Below, piece after piece: positions 39,300 through 49,768 of a DNA stretch of 64,000 nucleotides. The stretch is from assembly GCA_024704175.1 (NCBI GenBank), contig CP085629.1, positions 4,154,001 through 4,218,000 of the forward strand, written 5' to 3'. A program made the position numbers and the translations under genes. Source of the DNA: Paenibacillus sp. P25. Its GTDB lineage: Bacteria > Bacillota > Bacilli > Paenibacillales > NBRC-103111. The notes under the pieces were generated by a model. It was not told the origin of the DNA. It did not search any database and worked only from the letters and a program-made list of their open reading frames with translations. Each line of letters opens with the position of its first letter. Positions within the stretch are counted from its first letter, which is position 1.

Positions 39300-41120
39300 C
39301 TACTCTGTTTCTATATGTTCTGATGTTTCATCTACATCTTCCCTGTCAACATCCACGATAGTTTTACCTTTTAGATCTCTTTCGATTATAACTTGAATTG
39401 ATTTTACTATGCTCACAAGAAATTCTGGCATTTCATCTTTAGAGCATTGACCTAGAAAATCAGCCGCACTTCCATTTGCCTTCGATTTTGTAAAGAATTC
39501 TCTGAGTGCTTTTTTTAAATCATCAAGTGGCATTGTTTCAGTGGGTTTTTGGGCGCTCATATGTGAAGGCCAGTCTCCATCGTTAACTAACATGAGGGCA
39601 TAACGACGAAGTGCTTCTCCCTTAGACCCTTCAAGTATGACATCCTCAAATCCTTTTTCTTGTGCTTCAAAGGGATAGTCCACTGCGCTCTCAATAGCCC
39701 TTCTATTTTCATCACTTTGCTTGTCAAAAACTGCAAATGTCGTTTTACCAAGTTTTCGGAAATACTCCCCGATCGGTGCTACTTGCGACTCTGCTTCAGC
39801 ATTTACTATAGCAACACCAAGTTCTTCAAATGTCTTGTATTCTTCTCCATGCAGTTCCTGTAATCTTCTTGCAACAGCTGGGAAAGAATCATATTCCGTG
39901 CGACCTTCAGTAATTAATACTCTGCGAGCCAACAGTGCTTCACAGAATCGTCTTCGGAATTCATCCCGATACTTTTTAGGTTTGACTGATGGTGGATATT
40001 TAGCTGGAACTCCTGTCAATTTCCCACCTACACGATTGATGACTAATATCTCCGAAGGATCAAATTCTTCAAGTACATATGGAGAATGCGAGGTAAATAT
40101 AGCTTGTGCTGACTTAGAACTTACACTTTGTATGATACGCTTTTGGGTATATGGCGGTATCGCAATTTCAGGTTCCTCCATAGCAAATATTACATTTTGT
40201 TTTAATTCAGCAATCATGGATAATAGCGTAAGGACTAAAGTATTAATGGTACCAGTACCTTGATGCTGGAATGGAGCTGCATATTCTGTTCCATCATCGC
40301 GAATTGAGCCTGTACCCATAAAGACAGTAAGTATTCGCCTTAAGTTCGCTCTAGTTAAATCTGAAACTCGCAAATGAGGATTATCAGCCCAATCCGATGG
40401 AACAAATGATTGCACGGAATTTTGTACAGATTCCAAGATTCCAGAAATACCTAGTTCAGGATTTTCAGCAACTGATATATCTCTCAGCTGTTTCAAGACA
40501 TCTTCCCACATAGGAAGACGCAATTCATTCAAGCGTAGAATTATATCAAGTAACGAGCCCCGTTCCAAACTTAATGCCCGAGAACCTGTACGAAGTGTTC
40601 TTAGGAATAGAAATCCACATACCCTCTTATCTTTTGTTCTGAACGGTTCATATGTACCATCGTCTTTTTTAGGAGATAAGAAGTATGTTCTCCCCGCAAA
40701 GTCATCTTCATCAGCATCGTAATTCCCCTTGAAACCCAATCTGATAGCCGCTACTACGCTTTCTTTATCTGTTGATTCCGGCGGAGGGCCGTCAATTAAT
40801 AAATTATTTTCATTATCCCACCACTCGAGATGATTTCGAAAATACCTTTGTTGTTCATCACTTAGATCAACAATAATAACTTCAATATTTATCTCAACCG
40901 GATTTCCTTCCTTATCCAAGTACTCACCCGCATAAAAGTCATGCTCATCAATGACAGGTGACCTTGATAACCGCTCAGGACCAAGAACAAGATCAATCGC
41001 TTCTAATATTGTTGATTTTCCAATATTATTATCTCCCACTAAAACAGTACGACCAGATAAAAAAATTTCACACTCTTTAATTCCCCTGTATCTTTCAATC
41101 ATTATTTTCGCTATTCTCAT
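39300..41120 (-). CDS. gajA: Gabija protein GajA, OLD-family ATPase/TOPRIM endonuclease
   Basis: 606 residues, intact. N-terminal ABC-type ATPase: Walker A GDNNIGKSTILEAI near residue 32, an ABC-signature-like QGTGTINTLVLTLL near 290, Walker B FAMEEPEIAIPP and SHSPYVLEEF. C-terminal TOPRIM nuclease: LITEGRTEYDSF with the glutamate and FAVFDKQSDE. GajA nicks phage DNA when nucleotide pools fall. Start ATG 41120 is 7 bases after GGAGG and 21 bases from the brxHII stop, which ties Gabija to the BREX genes. The class 2 arrangement (UvrD partner downstream) distinguishes it from solitary OLD nucleases. Confidence 0.88.
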   Translation of the reverse strand: MRIAKIMIERYRGIKECEIFLSGRTVLVGDNNIGKSTILEAIDLVLGPERLSRSPVIDEHDFYAGEYLDKEGNPVEINIEVIIVDLSDEQQRYFRNHLEWWDNENNLLIDGPPPESTDKESVVAAIRLGFKGNYDADEDDFAGRTYFLSPKKDDGTYEPFRTKDKRVCGFLFLRTLRTGSRALSLERGSLLDIILRLNELRLPMWEDVLKQLRDISVAENPELGISGILESVQNSVQSFVPSDWADNPHLRVSDLTRANLRRILTVFMGTGSIRDDGTEYAAPFQHQGTGTINTLVLTLLSMIAELKQNVIFAMEEPEIAIPPYTQKRIIQSVSSKSAQAIFTSHSPYVLEEFDPSEILVINRVGGKLTGVPAKYPPSVKPKKYRDEFRRRFCEALLARRVLITEGRTEYDSFPAVARRLQELHGEEYKTFEELGVAIVNAEAESQVAPIGEYFRKLGKTTFAVFDKQSDENRRAIESAVDYPFEAQEKGFEDVILEGSKGEALRRYALMLVNDGDWPSHMSAQKPTETMPLDDLKKALREFFTKSKANGSAADFLGQCSKDEMPEFLVSIVKSIQVIIERDLKGKTIVDVDREDVDETSEHIETE

Positions 41121-41141
41121 ACCACTACCTCCAACTGCAGG

Positions 41142-44100
41142 TTATACAAGAATACGTCGAGCCAATCTTTGCTCGTCCACCACAACGTTACCTTGAACAT
41201 AGTAAACGAATGTATGCTCGGCAATGTCCGACAAATCCTCGAGATATTCCTCTGGCGGATAGAAATCTTTATTGTTAGTCAGGATGATGAAGCGCGTCTC
41301 ACCGTTGAATCGTTCACTATAGAAATCGACTCTCGCCAATGGATCGAACATTTTCACGTTGCTCCGGCCATGTTGACGTTCATAAGCTTCTACAATCTCT
41401 TTGTAATCTACTGATAGGAGCCTTTCAGCGACTCCTCTAGGAACAACTTCTAGCTGCATGATTCGTTTCGGCGGTTTCATTGTAATATTTTTCTGTCGTT
41501 CAACCTGGGTTAGTCGGGTCTCTTTACGCAATTCGATATCAATAAGATTTGCATCCAATTGATTAATCAAAGCACTGTTACGATTATCTTGATTATCTCG
41601 TTCATATTCAGCTCTTCGATCCATCAGCTCATGCATTTGCTTCGTAAACGTTTGATCGAGATACTGAAGAACACGGTTTAAATATTGATTACGCTTCGTC
41701 TTCACTCGATCCCTAATTGCAATTGCTTGCTGTATCGCCGCTGATCGCATTGATTTGTCATCTATAGCTTCCAATACGATTGGTTCTCCATTAAACTGTT
41801 GCTGAAATAACCAATAATTATCGAGTCTCAACATCGAGCCATCTTCTCTTCTGGCGATACAGATGACTTCACCATCCAATTCTTTACCTGTTCCATCAAC
41901 GACATTGACCAAATAAACATCAACTGTCATCGGCTCTCGAATCGGATAAGATACCATGAATCTTTGAACTGTTAATTTGTCCTGATCTTTCTGAGCTAGT
42001 AACATGCTCAAACGAAATAATGGATGATCGTCAGACAGCAACATGACATTTTCAACACAATATTCAGAATACGGTGTAAATCGGATCGCCTCATTCATTT
42101 GACTATAGGGTAAATTGTGAATTCTACATAGGTCTCTGATATACTTCGGCATCCGATCAATCCGCTTTACTTTCTCCTGTTGTGATGAATATACCCGAAT
42201 GTTGTTCCTGACCAGCACCTGTTCGGCAAATTCAGCATAACTACGATGGGACAGCTTCGATACGGCTATGTCATGCTGTTCACGTCTCATTTTCGGCAAA
42301 TCAAATGCATCTTCGGCTAATCGCTCTTGTTGGACAAACTCTAGCAATCTTTGGTGCTCTTCCGATATCGATCGTTCCATGGATGCTATTATGTCATCTA
42401 GATTTTCGCGTTCTAAAATTGCAGCTTGCATGAGTGAAGGAAGATCGTGATCTTCACCATTAAATATCTCACCGATAAAATCATATACAAGATCCGATCC
42501 AAGGTCGTTGCGCATTTTATCCATCTTATCCAGCAAACGAATCATGACATCGCCTTCCCGAGTATTGGATGCCACCAAGTTAAATACAGCTACGTCGTTT
42601 TTCTGGCCGATACGATGGATTCTACCCATTCGTTGCTCTAATCGATTCGGATTCCATGGGATGTCGTAATTAATCATCTGATTACAGAATTGCAGATTGA
42701 TCGACTCGCCGCCGGCATCCGTGGCAATCATTACTTGACATTCATTACGGAATAACTCCACTTGTCTTCTTCGCTCATCCATCGAGAACTTGCCAATAAT
42801 CTTTGCTACCTTAGGCAATCTTTCTAGTAATCTCTTCTCCAAATACTCCAACGTATCTGCAGATTCCGTAAACAGGAGTAGTTTCTCTCCTTGATTAAGT
42901 AACCCATTTAGACCAAATAATGTCTTTTCCAACTCATCATACTTTCGTTCGATCGCATTCGCCTTCAAATGAGTGGTTTGCTTAATTAATCGGGACAACT
43001 GGTCAATCTCAATTTGAAGTTCTTCCGGGTCTACTTGATCTACAGCTAACTCGAGCTGTTGCTCTATCTTTTCTTGTAAATCTAGCGCTTCATCTGAATA
43101 TTCGTCTATATTAATGGCTTTAGTCTTATCGATGAATTGTTTGCGTTCTTTTACCGTAAGCTCTAGTAAGTGTTGCAACCGTTTCCTACGCCGGCGTAAT
43201 GACAAATCAATTGCTGCAATAGACGAACTGAGTCGGCGTTGAAGAAGCATCATAGCAAACGCTGTACTATTGCTTCCAGAATTAATAGCCCGATTAAAAT
43301 AATGTCGTACGTAGTTCGTTACATCCTCATATAGCTGTAACTCTGGCTTAGAGAGTTCATATTGAATCGTTTTCACTGTACGCTTTGGAAATAGTGGTGT
43401 CCCGTCAAAATTCTTTATATTCTCTTTCAATCTTCGAATAATAAATGGATTAGCTTTCTCCTTCAACGTTTCATTGACAGATAGACTCGAGAAAATATCT
43501 CCATCAACCAATTTCATCAAGTGACGAAAGTTTTCCATATCTCCTTTATGCGGAGTAGCGGTGAGTAAAACACAATGCTCACTACGGCGCAACAACAATT
43601 CACCAAGTTGATAGAGTTTCGTTTTGGACGTCTTTTTGTTGATCGTGCCGTGTGTATATGCGACCATTTTATGTGCTTCATCCACGATAACAAGGTCGAA
43701 ATCGACTTCGCTAAGCATACTTTTCACTTCGTCTCGTGCTGCCCAGTACATAGAGGCCAGACATAAGTCATGCTTAAGAAAAGGATTTTCAGACCCATAT
43801 TGTTTGATGGTAGAACGATTGATAATAAAAAATTTCTCCCCAAACTTCTCACTAAGTTCCTCTTGCCACTGCTTTAGTACAAGTGGCGGAACAAGAATCA
43901 GAACCCTTTGGATACGATCACGAACCATCAACTCTTTTATGAGCATGCCGGACATGATCGTTTTGCCTGCCCCTGGATCATCCGCTAGTAAAAATCGGAT
44001 TTGAGGAGTTTGAAGCATACGACTATATACAGCTTCGATTTGATGAGGGAGCGGGATCAATTTGTTATTCCCCAAAGCCCTCTTGGAGGAATACTTTGTA

Positions 44101-44351
44101 TCCATTGAGAAAACAAAGTACTGTAGATAATGTTGCAACTCTTGCGCGTTTACTATTTCTGATGTAACAGACTCATTTATCCTCTTAAAGCCTACCAAAT
44201 CACTTCGTTCGATCATCAATTCGTAATATTGATTCGATTCCCGTCCAATAGCTGAAATATTAACAAAATACTCGTCTACCAGTTCAACGCTGTTAATCTC
44301 CACCGTTTCCGGAAACTGGGGAGCGCGTACAATATCGCCTTTGACTAGCAT
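41142..44351 (-). CDS. brxHII: BREX type 3 helicase BrxHII (SNF2-like)
   Basis: About 1069 residues, intact. SNF2/superfamily 2 helicase: LLADDPGAGKTIMSG (motif I), VIVDEAHKM (II), LLTATPHKGD (III), LLLFTESADTLEYL (IV), TDAGGESINLQFCNQMINYD (V), NRLEQRMGRIHRIGQ (VI), with a coiled segment between the lobes and a long C-terminal region. In BREX type 3 this helicase replaces the BrxL of type 1. ATG 44351 is favoured over two in-frame ATGs just upstream (44357, 44360). A terminator-like hairpin lies 26 bases upstream. Confidence 0.85.
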   Translation of the reverse strand: MLVKGDIVRAPQFPETVEINSVELVDEYFVNISAIGRESNQYYELMIERSDLVGFKRINESVTSEIVNAQELQHYLQYFVFSMDTKYSSKRALGNNKLIPLPHQIEAVYSRMLQTPQIRFLLADDPGAGKTIMSGMLIKELMVRDRIQRVLILVPPLVLKQWQEELSEKFGEKFFIINRSTIKQYGSENPFLKHDLCLASMYWAARDEVKSMLSEVDFDLVIVDEAHKMVAYTHGTINKKTSKTKLYQLGELLLRRSEHCVLLTATPHKGDMENFRHLMKLVDGDIFSSLSVNETLKEKANPFIIRRLKENIKNFDGTPLFPKRTVKTIQYELSKPELQLYEDVTNYVRHYFNRAINSGSNSTAFAMMLLQRRLSSSIAAIDLSLRRRRKRLQHLLELTVKERKQFIDKTKAINIDEYSDEALDLQEKIEQQLELAVDQVDPEELQIEIDQLSRLIKQTTHLKANAIERKYDELEKTLFGLNGLLNQGEKLLLFTESADTLEYLEKRLLERLPKVAKIIGKFSMDERRRQVELFRNECQVMIATDAGGESINLQFCNQMINYDIPWNPNRLEQRMGRIHRIGQKNDVAVFNLVASNTREGDVMIRLLDKMDKMRNDLGSDLVYDFIGEIFNGEDHDLPSLMQAAILERENLDDIIASMERSISEEHQRLLEFVQQERLAEDAFDLPKMRREQHDIAVSKLSHRSYAEFAEQVLVRNNIRVYSSQQEKVKRIDRMPKYIRDLCRIHNLPYSQMNEAIRFTPYSEYCVENVMLLSDDHPLFRLSMLLAQKDQDKLTVQRFMVSYPIREPMTVDVYLVNVVDGTGKELDGEVICIARREDGSMLRLDNYWLFQQQFNGEPIVLEAIDDKSMRSAAIQQAIAIRDRVKTKRNQYLNRVLQYLDQTFTKQMHELMDRRAEYERDNQDNRNSALINQLDANLIDIELRKETRLTQVERQKNITMKPPKRIMQLEVVPRGVAERLLSVDYKEIVEAYERQHGRSNVKMFDPLARVDFYSERFNGETRFIILTNNKDFYPPEEYLEDLSDIAEHTFVYYVQGNVVVDEQRLARRILV

Positions 44352-44376
44352 GATCATCACCCACTTTGCAAAAAGA

Positions 44377-44402
44377 CTCTGCCGCGGCGCACGCGAGCAG
44401 AG
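44377..44402 (-). terminator. Terminator or attenuator between brxA and brxHII
   Basis: CTCTGC pairs with GCAGAG, extended by CGCG/CGCG around a short loop. On the minus strand it is followed by TCTTTTTG. This strong stem plus T-run in the only sizeable gap of the defence operon could lower expression of brxHII, gajA and gajB relative to the first five genes. Confidence 0.7.
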
Positions 44403-44409
44403 TTAGCAT

Positions 44410-45121
44410 TTATTTAAGCCCAACTAATAACCGTCCAATTCCTTGACGTGTAATCTCCAAATGATTGCCGGAAAGCTCAGATTCCAGTACACTTAGTTCG
44501 AATGGGAAAATACAGGGTTCTCCAGATAAATGATTTAGTTCAATGACGGTCTTACCTGTAACGATAAGTATGACTTGTACGAGCCATTTCTTTAATTCCG
44601 TCGATGAAATATTTATTTTCGCTACCATGGTATGAGAATTACGTTTCCCCATTTCAAGGACACCCCAGGAGCGAAGTGAACTAAGTACGGCATTCACAGA
44701 TACTTCAACTCGCCGACGTTCACCATACAGCCCTTTTATCTTTCGGCCGATCTGTTCGCTAGTCACCTCATCTTGCAAGTGAAACAAATAGCCTAGCTCG
44801 CTCTACCGTGTCCTTGAAGAAAGGATACGAAAGGAGACACATACCCCAATGAAGCACAAGCTTTTCTTCCCGCGTTGCACATTGAAACATCTCCAACGCC
44901 CTGTCTCGAAGCTCGATATGCTCGTCTGAAACTAAGAACCAAATTTTAAACAAAATCGTACGGGCATTAGCACGCGATTTTGCACCACCAATATCGGCCA
45001 TGAGCCGTTCATCAACCAACTGGTACAATGCATCCCTTGATGACATTCTAGGGATTTCATTCGCAATAAAATCAAGCTGATGAAGTTGAATTTTTTGATC
45101 GAAACCGACTGCTTTTTTCAT
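44410..45121 (-). pseudogene. brxA: BREX protein BrxA, frameshifted
   Basis: Two overlapping frames together encode about 236 residues. The first (45121-44768) has HQLDFIANEIPRMSSRDAL and RDRALEMFQCATREEKLVL. The second (to 44410) has LFHLQDEVTSEQIGRKI and SVNAVLSSLRSWGVL, a helix-turn-helix-like end. One extra C at 44794-44803 (GAG-GAG-CTA) explains the break. BrxA is a small DNA-binding-like BREX component. Identification rests mainly on size, fold-like features and position between pglZ and brxHII. If the shift is real, the BREX system may be impaired. Confidence 0.72.
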
Positions 45122-45128
45122 CGTGCAC

Positions 45129-47015
45129 CTACATTATCTTTTTTTGAATGTGGACAAAAGGTACAATAACCTCTTCTATGCTTGCACCACCATGACTTAC
45201 CACAATCTCACCTTCACGAACGAAGGCTTCTCCTGATTGAGCGATTAGGACGTAATAGTCATCCGGCAATCCCGTACCTGACCATCGTTTACTTGAATAT
45301 TGTACTGCGGCTTGATCTCTTAGGACAACATCGCGATACACCCTTACGCGCTCTCCACGGGTTTCAGGAAGTGTCCCATCATTCGTTCGCCCTACCCCTT
45401 TACTTTCCTTGTTTCCATGATCGGAGGTAAGATAAACATCGAAACCCGCGTTCAACAAGTCCAAAAGAAGGGTTTGCAAAAATCTTTGTTTCAACCAAAC
45501 GTCAATCGCAGCATACATGCCTAACTGGCCTTGTATGGTATGGTGAGTGAGTTGATCGATCGTATCGATAACAAGGCCCGCAACTTTGGTGTTCGATTTG
45601 GCCAATGCTGCAATATTGGATCGATCATATTCTCCTTGTCCTAAACCGCGTTCGTAAGTAACATAAACTGAGGGAACGCCATTTCTTTCCCAGACTGTCT
45701 TCCAGGCTTTTTCCTCTTTGGACGTTGTGTTAATGGAATCGTAGAAGAATCGCGGAATTTCACCAGAGAAAATAGACTGTCTGGATACAGAAGTTAGGGT
45801 AGGAATCCACGCGTATGAACCATAAACCTCACACTGAAAATCTTTCACTAATTCCCGCTCCATTTGAGCCCATTGAACAAAACTCAGCCCATCACAGACA
45901 ATAAGCGCAACCTTCTCTTGTCCTTTCAGCCTGAGCACCTCAACCGTTTTATGCACCATTACCGGAGCATTTCGATCCGTTAACGTTGCTAATGATCCAT
46001 AGTGGTCCGATAACCACTGTTCAAAACATTCCTCAACCCTTTGCTCCATGTCTACTAATAGGTTGCCGTCCTCATCTTCTAGCTGCAATTCTAACGAGAT
46101 ACTTTTGGCCTTCCCAAAGAGACGAGCGATCTGTAACCAGGTGCGGCGATCTGGTGAGGAAGAAAGTAACGTCTCCACCTGTCGCTCTATTTCTTTCAGC
46201 ATTTCGATTTTCTGTTGCTTATCATCATACGATACGCCCCATAAGAACACATTCGGGAAAGAATCGTGATTAATCGAAACAGGGGACAGATCGCCTTCGA
46301 TGAAAAGCATGCTTAACACTGCACGTACCTCGGGGTCCCAGAAAGCATGTGATTCCGGAAAATGATCTTCAACAAATCCATGCCACTCCTGTTGTAGATA
46401 CTGCACAAAAGCGTGATGTGAGGATATCCAATCTTGAATAGGAACATCCGTTATTCGACGTTTCAGATAGTCAATCAAATATTGTTGCATCACTTCCGGA
46501 ACTTCACACTGAAGTCGATGATAACGCATAGCTAGCAACAGACAATCGGATAGAGAATGCACGGAATCATAGGATAACCCATAGACTTGTCTTAAGATAA
46601 ATTCAATCGTTGCCCGTTCGGAAGATACCGTGCCACTGATGGTTATACCGGATAACAAGTCCAATGTTCGTGTATCCAATTGGCGTACAATATGAGCAGA
46701 AAGTCCGGGGAACAGACTGCTTTTCCGCAACTCAACCTTTTGTGCATTGCTCCATATATCAAAGGGGATTTCTCTTAAGTCTTCCAATTGGCTGACAACA
46801 ACGCAATTTACATTTTGATCTTTGTTCTTAAATCGGCTTTCCATTTCGTAACGAAATGACGCTCGATCCTGAAGCTTTATAATTTCTAATCCTTGCCCCG
46901 TTAATGTAGAAAGGATGTTTTCATCTTCTAGCAATTGGTCTGGATCGCTTACAATCGTAAGATGGGGGAAAGGTGCTTGAAAACATTCAAGCACCTTTTG
47001 ACGCCAACCGTTCAA
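45129..47015 (-). CDS. pglZ: BREX phosphatase-like protein PglZ (BrxZ)
   Basis: 628 residues, intact. The C-terminal half is a PglZ domain of the alkaline phosphatase superfamily with metal ligands in ALIVCDGLSFVQW, the nucleophile region TLTSVSRQSIFSGEIPR, YLTSDHGNKES and VSHGGASIEEVIVPF. PglZ is a hallmark of BREX and is needed for methylation and defence. Start TTG 47015 follows AAGGAAGTG; the nearby ATG is out of frame. It is 14 bases after pglX and 7 bases before brxA. Confidence 0.9.
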   Translation of the reverse strand: MNGWRQKVLECFQAPFPHLTIVSDPDQLLEDENILSTLTGQGLEIIKLQDRASFRYEMESRFKNKDQNVNCVVVSQLEDLREIPFDIWSNAQKVELRKSSLFPGLSAHIVRQLDTRTLDLLSGITISGTVSSERATIEFILRQVYGLSYDSVHSLSDCLLLAMRYHRLQCEVPEVMQQYLIDYLKRRITDVPIQDWISSHHAFVQYLQQEWHGFVEDHFPESHAFWDPEVRAVLSMLFIEGDLSPVSINHDSFPNVFLWGVSYDDKQQKIEMLKEIERQVETLLSSSPDRRTWLQIARLFGKAKSISLELQLEDEDGNLLVDMEQRVEECFEQWLSDHYGSLATLTDRNAPVMVHKTVEVLRLKGQEKVALIVCDGLSFVQWAQMERELVKDFQCEVYGSYAWIPTLTSVSRQSIFSGEIPRFFYDSINTTSKEEKAWKTVWERNGVPSVYVTYERGLGQGEYDRSNIAALAKSNTKVAGLVIDTIDQLTHHTIQGQLGMYAAIDVWLKQRFLQTLLLDLLNAGFDVYLTSDHGNKESKGVGRTNDGTLPETRGERVRVYRDVVLRDQAAVQYSSKRWSGTGLPDDYYVLIAQSGEAFVREGEIVVSHGGASIEEVIVPFVHIQKKIM

Positions 47016-47029
47016 GCATATTCACTTCC

Positions 47030-49768
47030 TTACAGCCCAAGCTTCGTTTGTGCATTGTCGTAGTACCGTAGAAGCTTCTCGTCTTCTTGAAGTATCGATT
47101 CAGGCATTCGATTTCCAATCTCAACGATAGTTTTATAATCTTTCTCGGTCCAAGCCTTATGAAACCCAACTCGAATCGCTTCCGTACGGAATTGCTTCAA
47201 CTTTTTCTTATTATTAGACAATTCCTCAACATACTGATTGAATTCTCTCAACAGTGACTTCTCACGCAGCTTTTCCAAATCTGCTTGTTTGTTCGGATCT
47301 GGTACATACCAACGATCTTTGGCTTTTTCCTTCAATTTCGGATCGTTTTTTGACAAATTGCGCAAATCCTTATAATCCGAACTTAAGTAAGCATGAATTT
47401 GACTTGGCACTTCTCCTTCGCCATCATACTTAAGGAAATTCTGCTCGAGAAGCTCATCCAATTCCGGCAACAGTTCATGTTTGGCGATATGTTGTATTTC
47501 TTTCATGAAATTTGGATGTAGATCCTGACGAGTTTGTGGTTTCTTTAGCAATTGTTGGCGTAGCCATTCAATGGCACTATTTTCGTCAGAGACGAAAAGG
47601 CTAAGTTGAGTAAATTCTTTAGCAAGAATTCGTTTTTTATCGTATTCAGCAACTTGTGATTCTAAGAAAGCCATACCATCTCGCATCGGAAAACGTTGCT
47701 CAATCCCAACTTGAAATTCACCTGATGAAAGAGGAACCGAATAACCGTTTTGGACATGATATGCTACCATTCTATCAAATAAAATACGTGGGGTTCTTTC
47801 AACAATGATCTCTGCAAACCCTTTTTGTCCTGTAAATACTGGTAGTTGAGCCAAATGATACTGTACAAAACTCCATGCTGAGTCTTCAGTATTCTGGTTG
47901 TTTGAAATTCTTTTTCTTAACTCATCAGTAGGTTTATACGCCGAAATAACAAGGTCTTGTTTAACAGCGGTTGTAGTAGTTACAGCTTTAAAGCTACCCT
48001 GTTTTTTGTCCAATGCCGATACATTCGCAATAACGAATCCTGCTTTTTCAATAGATTCACGGATAACATTCCACACACTAGCTTTTGAATTACTAAAAAC
48101 TACTGTCATCCATTTACCAGGTTTGAGAATTCGAAACATTTCATTGAAACACTGAAACATTAACTCTTTATATTCATCATTGTGCTTTCTTTGATGATTA
48201 TTTACAATTGCCTCAGAAGCATTATTAGTAAAAATCCTTAACCAAGACTCCCATAAATAATTCAATTCTGAGTACATTAAATTCGAACCGAAAGGTGGAT
48301 CAGTAAATATATAATCTACTGATGAATCATTCAATTGTAATTTGGTTGTTGATTGAACTCCTATAACATTTTGGTATTTTCCTATTGGACGTATCTTAGT
48401 TAGATCAGTAAGTTTCCTTCTCAATTGGTTAAACGGATTATTATCCTGTGGAGTAGAGCAAATATAATATGTTCCAGAGGTTGTTCCTCCCTTATTATTT
48501 GCTCGCCACCTATACAACCATGTAAGGTTTGGTAAAACTGATGTGAACAAAAATAGTGCCTCGCGTTGATAAGACAGTTTTTTTGCGTGTTCTAAGAAAT
48601 CACTCAAAACTATGAGATTTCTTCGTGAGCAAAGTTGATATACTTTCGAGTAGTGTTTCAGTAACCTTCCAATTTCATCACCGGGTATAAGATCATTGTT
48701 AGGAATAAAACTATCAATATCTACATCATCTATTTTGGATAATAATTCAAAGTCGTGTTCATCAGGAACTTTTTCAAATCTCTTTCCATTAATGCTATAA
48801 TTTATTATCACGGGCACCAATTTATTTTGATGGTAGGTAACCTTATTAATCTTATCATATTTAACTTCTAAGGATTTTTCTAAATCCTTTTTCATTACCT
48901 TCACACCACAGTTACTACAAGCAAACTCCTCTTTTACCTCACCAGTTTCTCTATTAACAGCTGAGTCCCAAAAGTTAATTTCATTATTACATTCAGGACA
49001 AATAAATACATCACTATAAATAACATAATTGATAGTCCCTTTATCATTATTAGGTCCATGTAAAGTTTGATACATCCAATTATGCTTGTTTTCAAGTTCG
49101 TCAATTAAGTTGCGTAGTTCGTTTGTAACTGAATCATTAAAAACAAGATGATTAAACCCAGAAGAAATGTGTGCTGAAACTGGAGACAAGTCGTTTAGTA
49201 TCACCAACCGATCTCCGATGTTGTGAAAATCGTCAGTGAAAGTTGACAAGTAATCTTTATCTGAGCATCCATTTCCAGCTACCCCTGTCATGCCGGAACC
49301 AGAAAATCCATCAAATATAATATCTCCTGGTTCTGTGTAGTGTAAAATATATCTCATAATAGCTTTATGAGGCACTTTAGTATGATAGGTATGAGCTGTA
49401 TAGACTGGATCGTTTTTCCCCTCTGAAATATCTTTTGCCAACGGCTCCCTATGATACTCCTCACTATTTGATGATTTTGTAGTATTTAAATTCCAATAAG
49501 CAACAAAATCATTTATCCATGGGTTTGGACATGCCGTATAAAATGGAGGATCGGATAGAGCAAGTATTTCCTCATCTTCACCGATTGGAAATCCTTCAAT
49601 CTTTCTAAGCTCCGGAAGTTTCTTTCTCAATTCTTCGGTAAAATAAGCGCGGCGAGCTTCATCATTTTCAAAAGTTATACCCAAACAGGTCACCGGACCT
49701 GTTTGGGTTGTTGGATTTTCATTGAGCATTTCAAGTTGTTCAACCTTGTCAGCCATTTTGTTTGTCAC
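47030..49768 (-). CDS. pglX: BREX type 3 adenine-specific DNA methyltransferase PglX (PglXI)
   Basis: 912 residues, intact. SAM-binding motif I FDGFSGSGMTGVAG near residue 150 and catalytic motif IV TDPPFGSNLMYSELNYLWE near 485, with a further DPPFYTACPNPW near 73. A zinc-ribbon insert has CPECNNEIN and CSNCGVKV. It would methylate adenine in the host BREX recognition site and take part in recognising unmethylated phage DNA. ATG 49768 overlaps the brxC end by 20 bases. The gene is visibly A+T-richer than the left part of the window. Confidence 0.87.
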   Translation of the reverse strand: MTNKMADKVEQLEMLNENPTTQTGPVTCLGITFENDEARRAYFTEELRKKLPELRKIEGFPIGEDEEILALSDPPFYTACPNPWINDFVAYWNLNTTKSSNSEEYHREPLAKDISEGKNDPVYTAHTYHTKVPHKAIMRYILHYTEPGDIIFDGFSGSGMTGVAGNGCSDKDYLSTFTDDFHNIGDRLVILNDLSPVSAHISSGFNHLVFNDSVTNELRNLIDELENKHNWMYQTLHGPNNDKGTINYVIYSDVFICPECNNEINFWDSAVNRETGEVKEEFACSNCGVKVMKKDLEKSLEVKYDKINKVTYHQNKLVPVIINYSINGKRFEKVPDEHDFELLSKIDDVDIDSFIPNNDLIPGDEIGRLLKHYSKVYQLCSRRNLIVLSDFLEHAKKLSYQREALFLFTSVLPNLTWLYRWRANNKGGTTSGTYYICSTPQDNNPFNQLRRKLTDLTKIRPIGKYQNVIGVQSTTKLQLNDSSVDYIFTDPPFGSNLMYSELNYLWESWLRIFTNNASEAIVNNHQRKHNDEYKELMFQCFNEMFRILKPGKWMTVVFSNSKASVWNVIRESIEKAGFVIANVSALDKKQGSFKAVTTTTAVKQDLVISAYKPTDELRKRISNNQNTEDSAWSFVQYHLAQLPVFTGQKGFAEIIVERTPRILFDRMVAYHVQNGYSVPLSSGEFQVGIEQRFPMRDGMAFLESQVAEYDKKRILAKEFTQLSLFVSDENSAIEWLRQQLLKKPQTRQDLHPNFMKEIQHIAKHELLPELDELLEQNFLKYDGEGEVPSQIHAYLSSDYKDLRNLSKNDPKLKEKAKDRWYVPDPNKQADLEKLREKSLLREFNQYVEELSNNKKKLKQFRTEAIRVGFHKAWTEKDYKTIVEIGNRMPESILQEDEKLLRYYDNAQTKLGL

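Noticed and set aside
37543..41120. Reading the OLD-type ATPase and UvrD-type helicase as RecF-like repair genes
   Set aside because: The ATPase ends in a TOPRIM nuclease domain and is paired with a small UvrD-like helicase 17 bases away, the Gabija pattern; RecF lacks TOPRIM.
47030..49768. A plain type II or III restriction methyltransferase
   Set aside because: No restriction subunit is adjacent, and the flanking brxC and pglZ place it in BREX.
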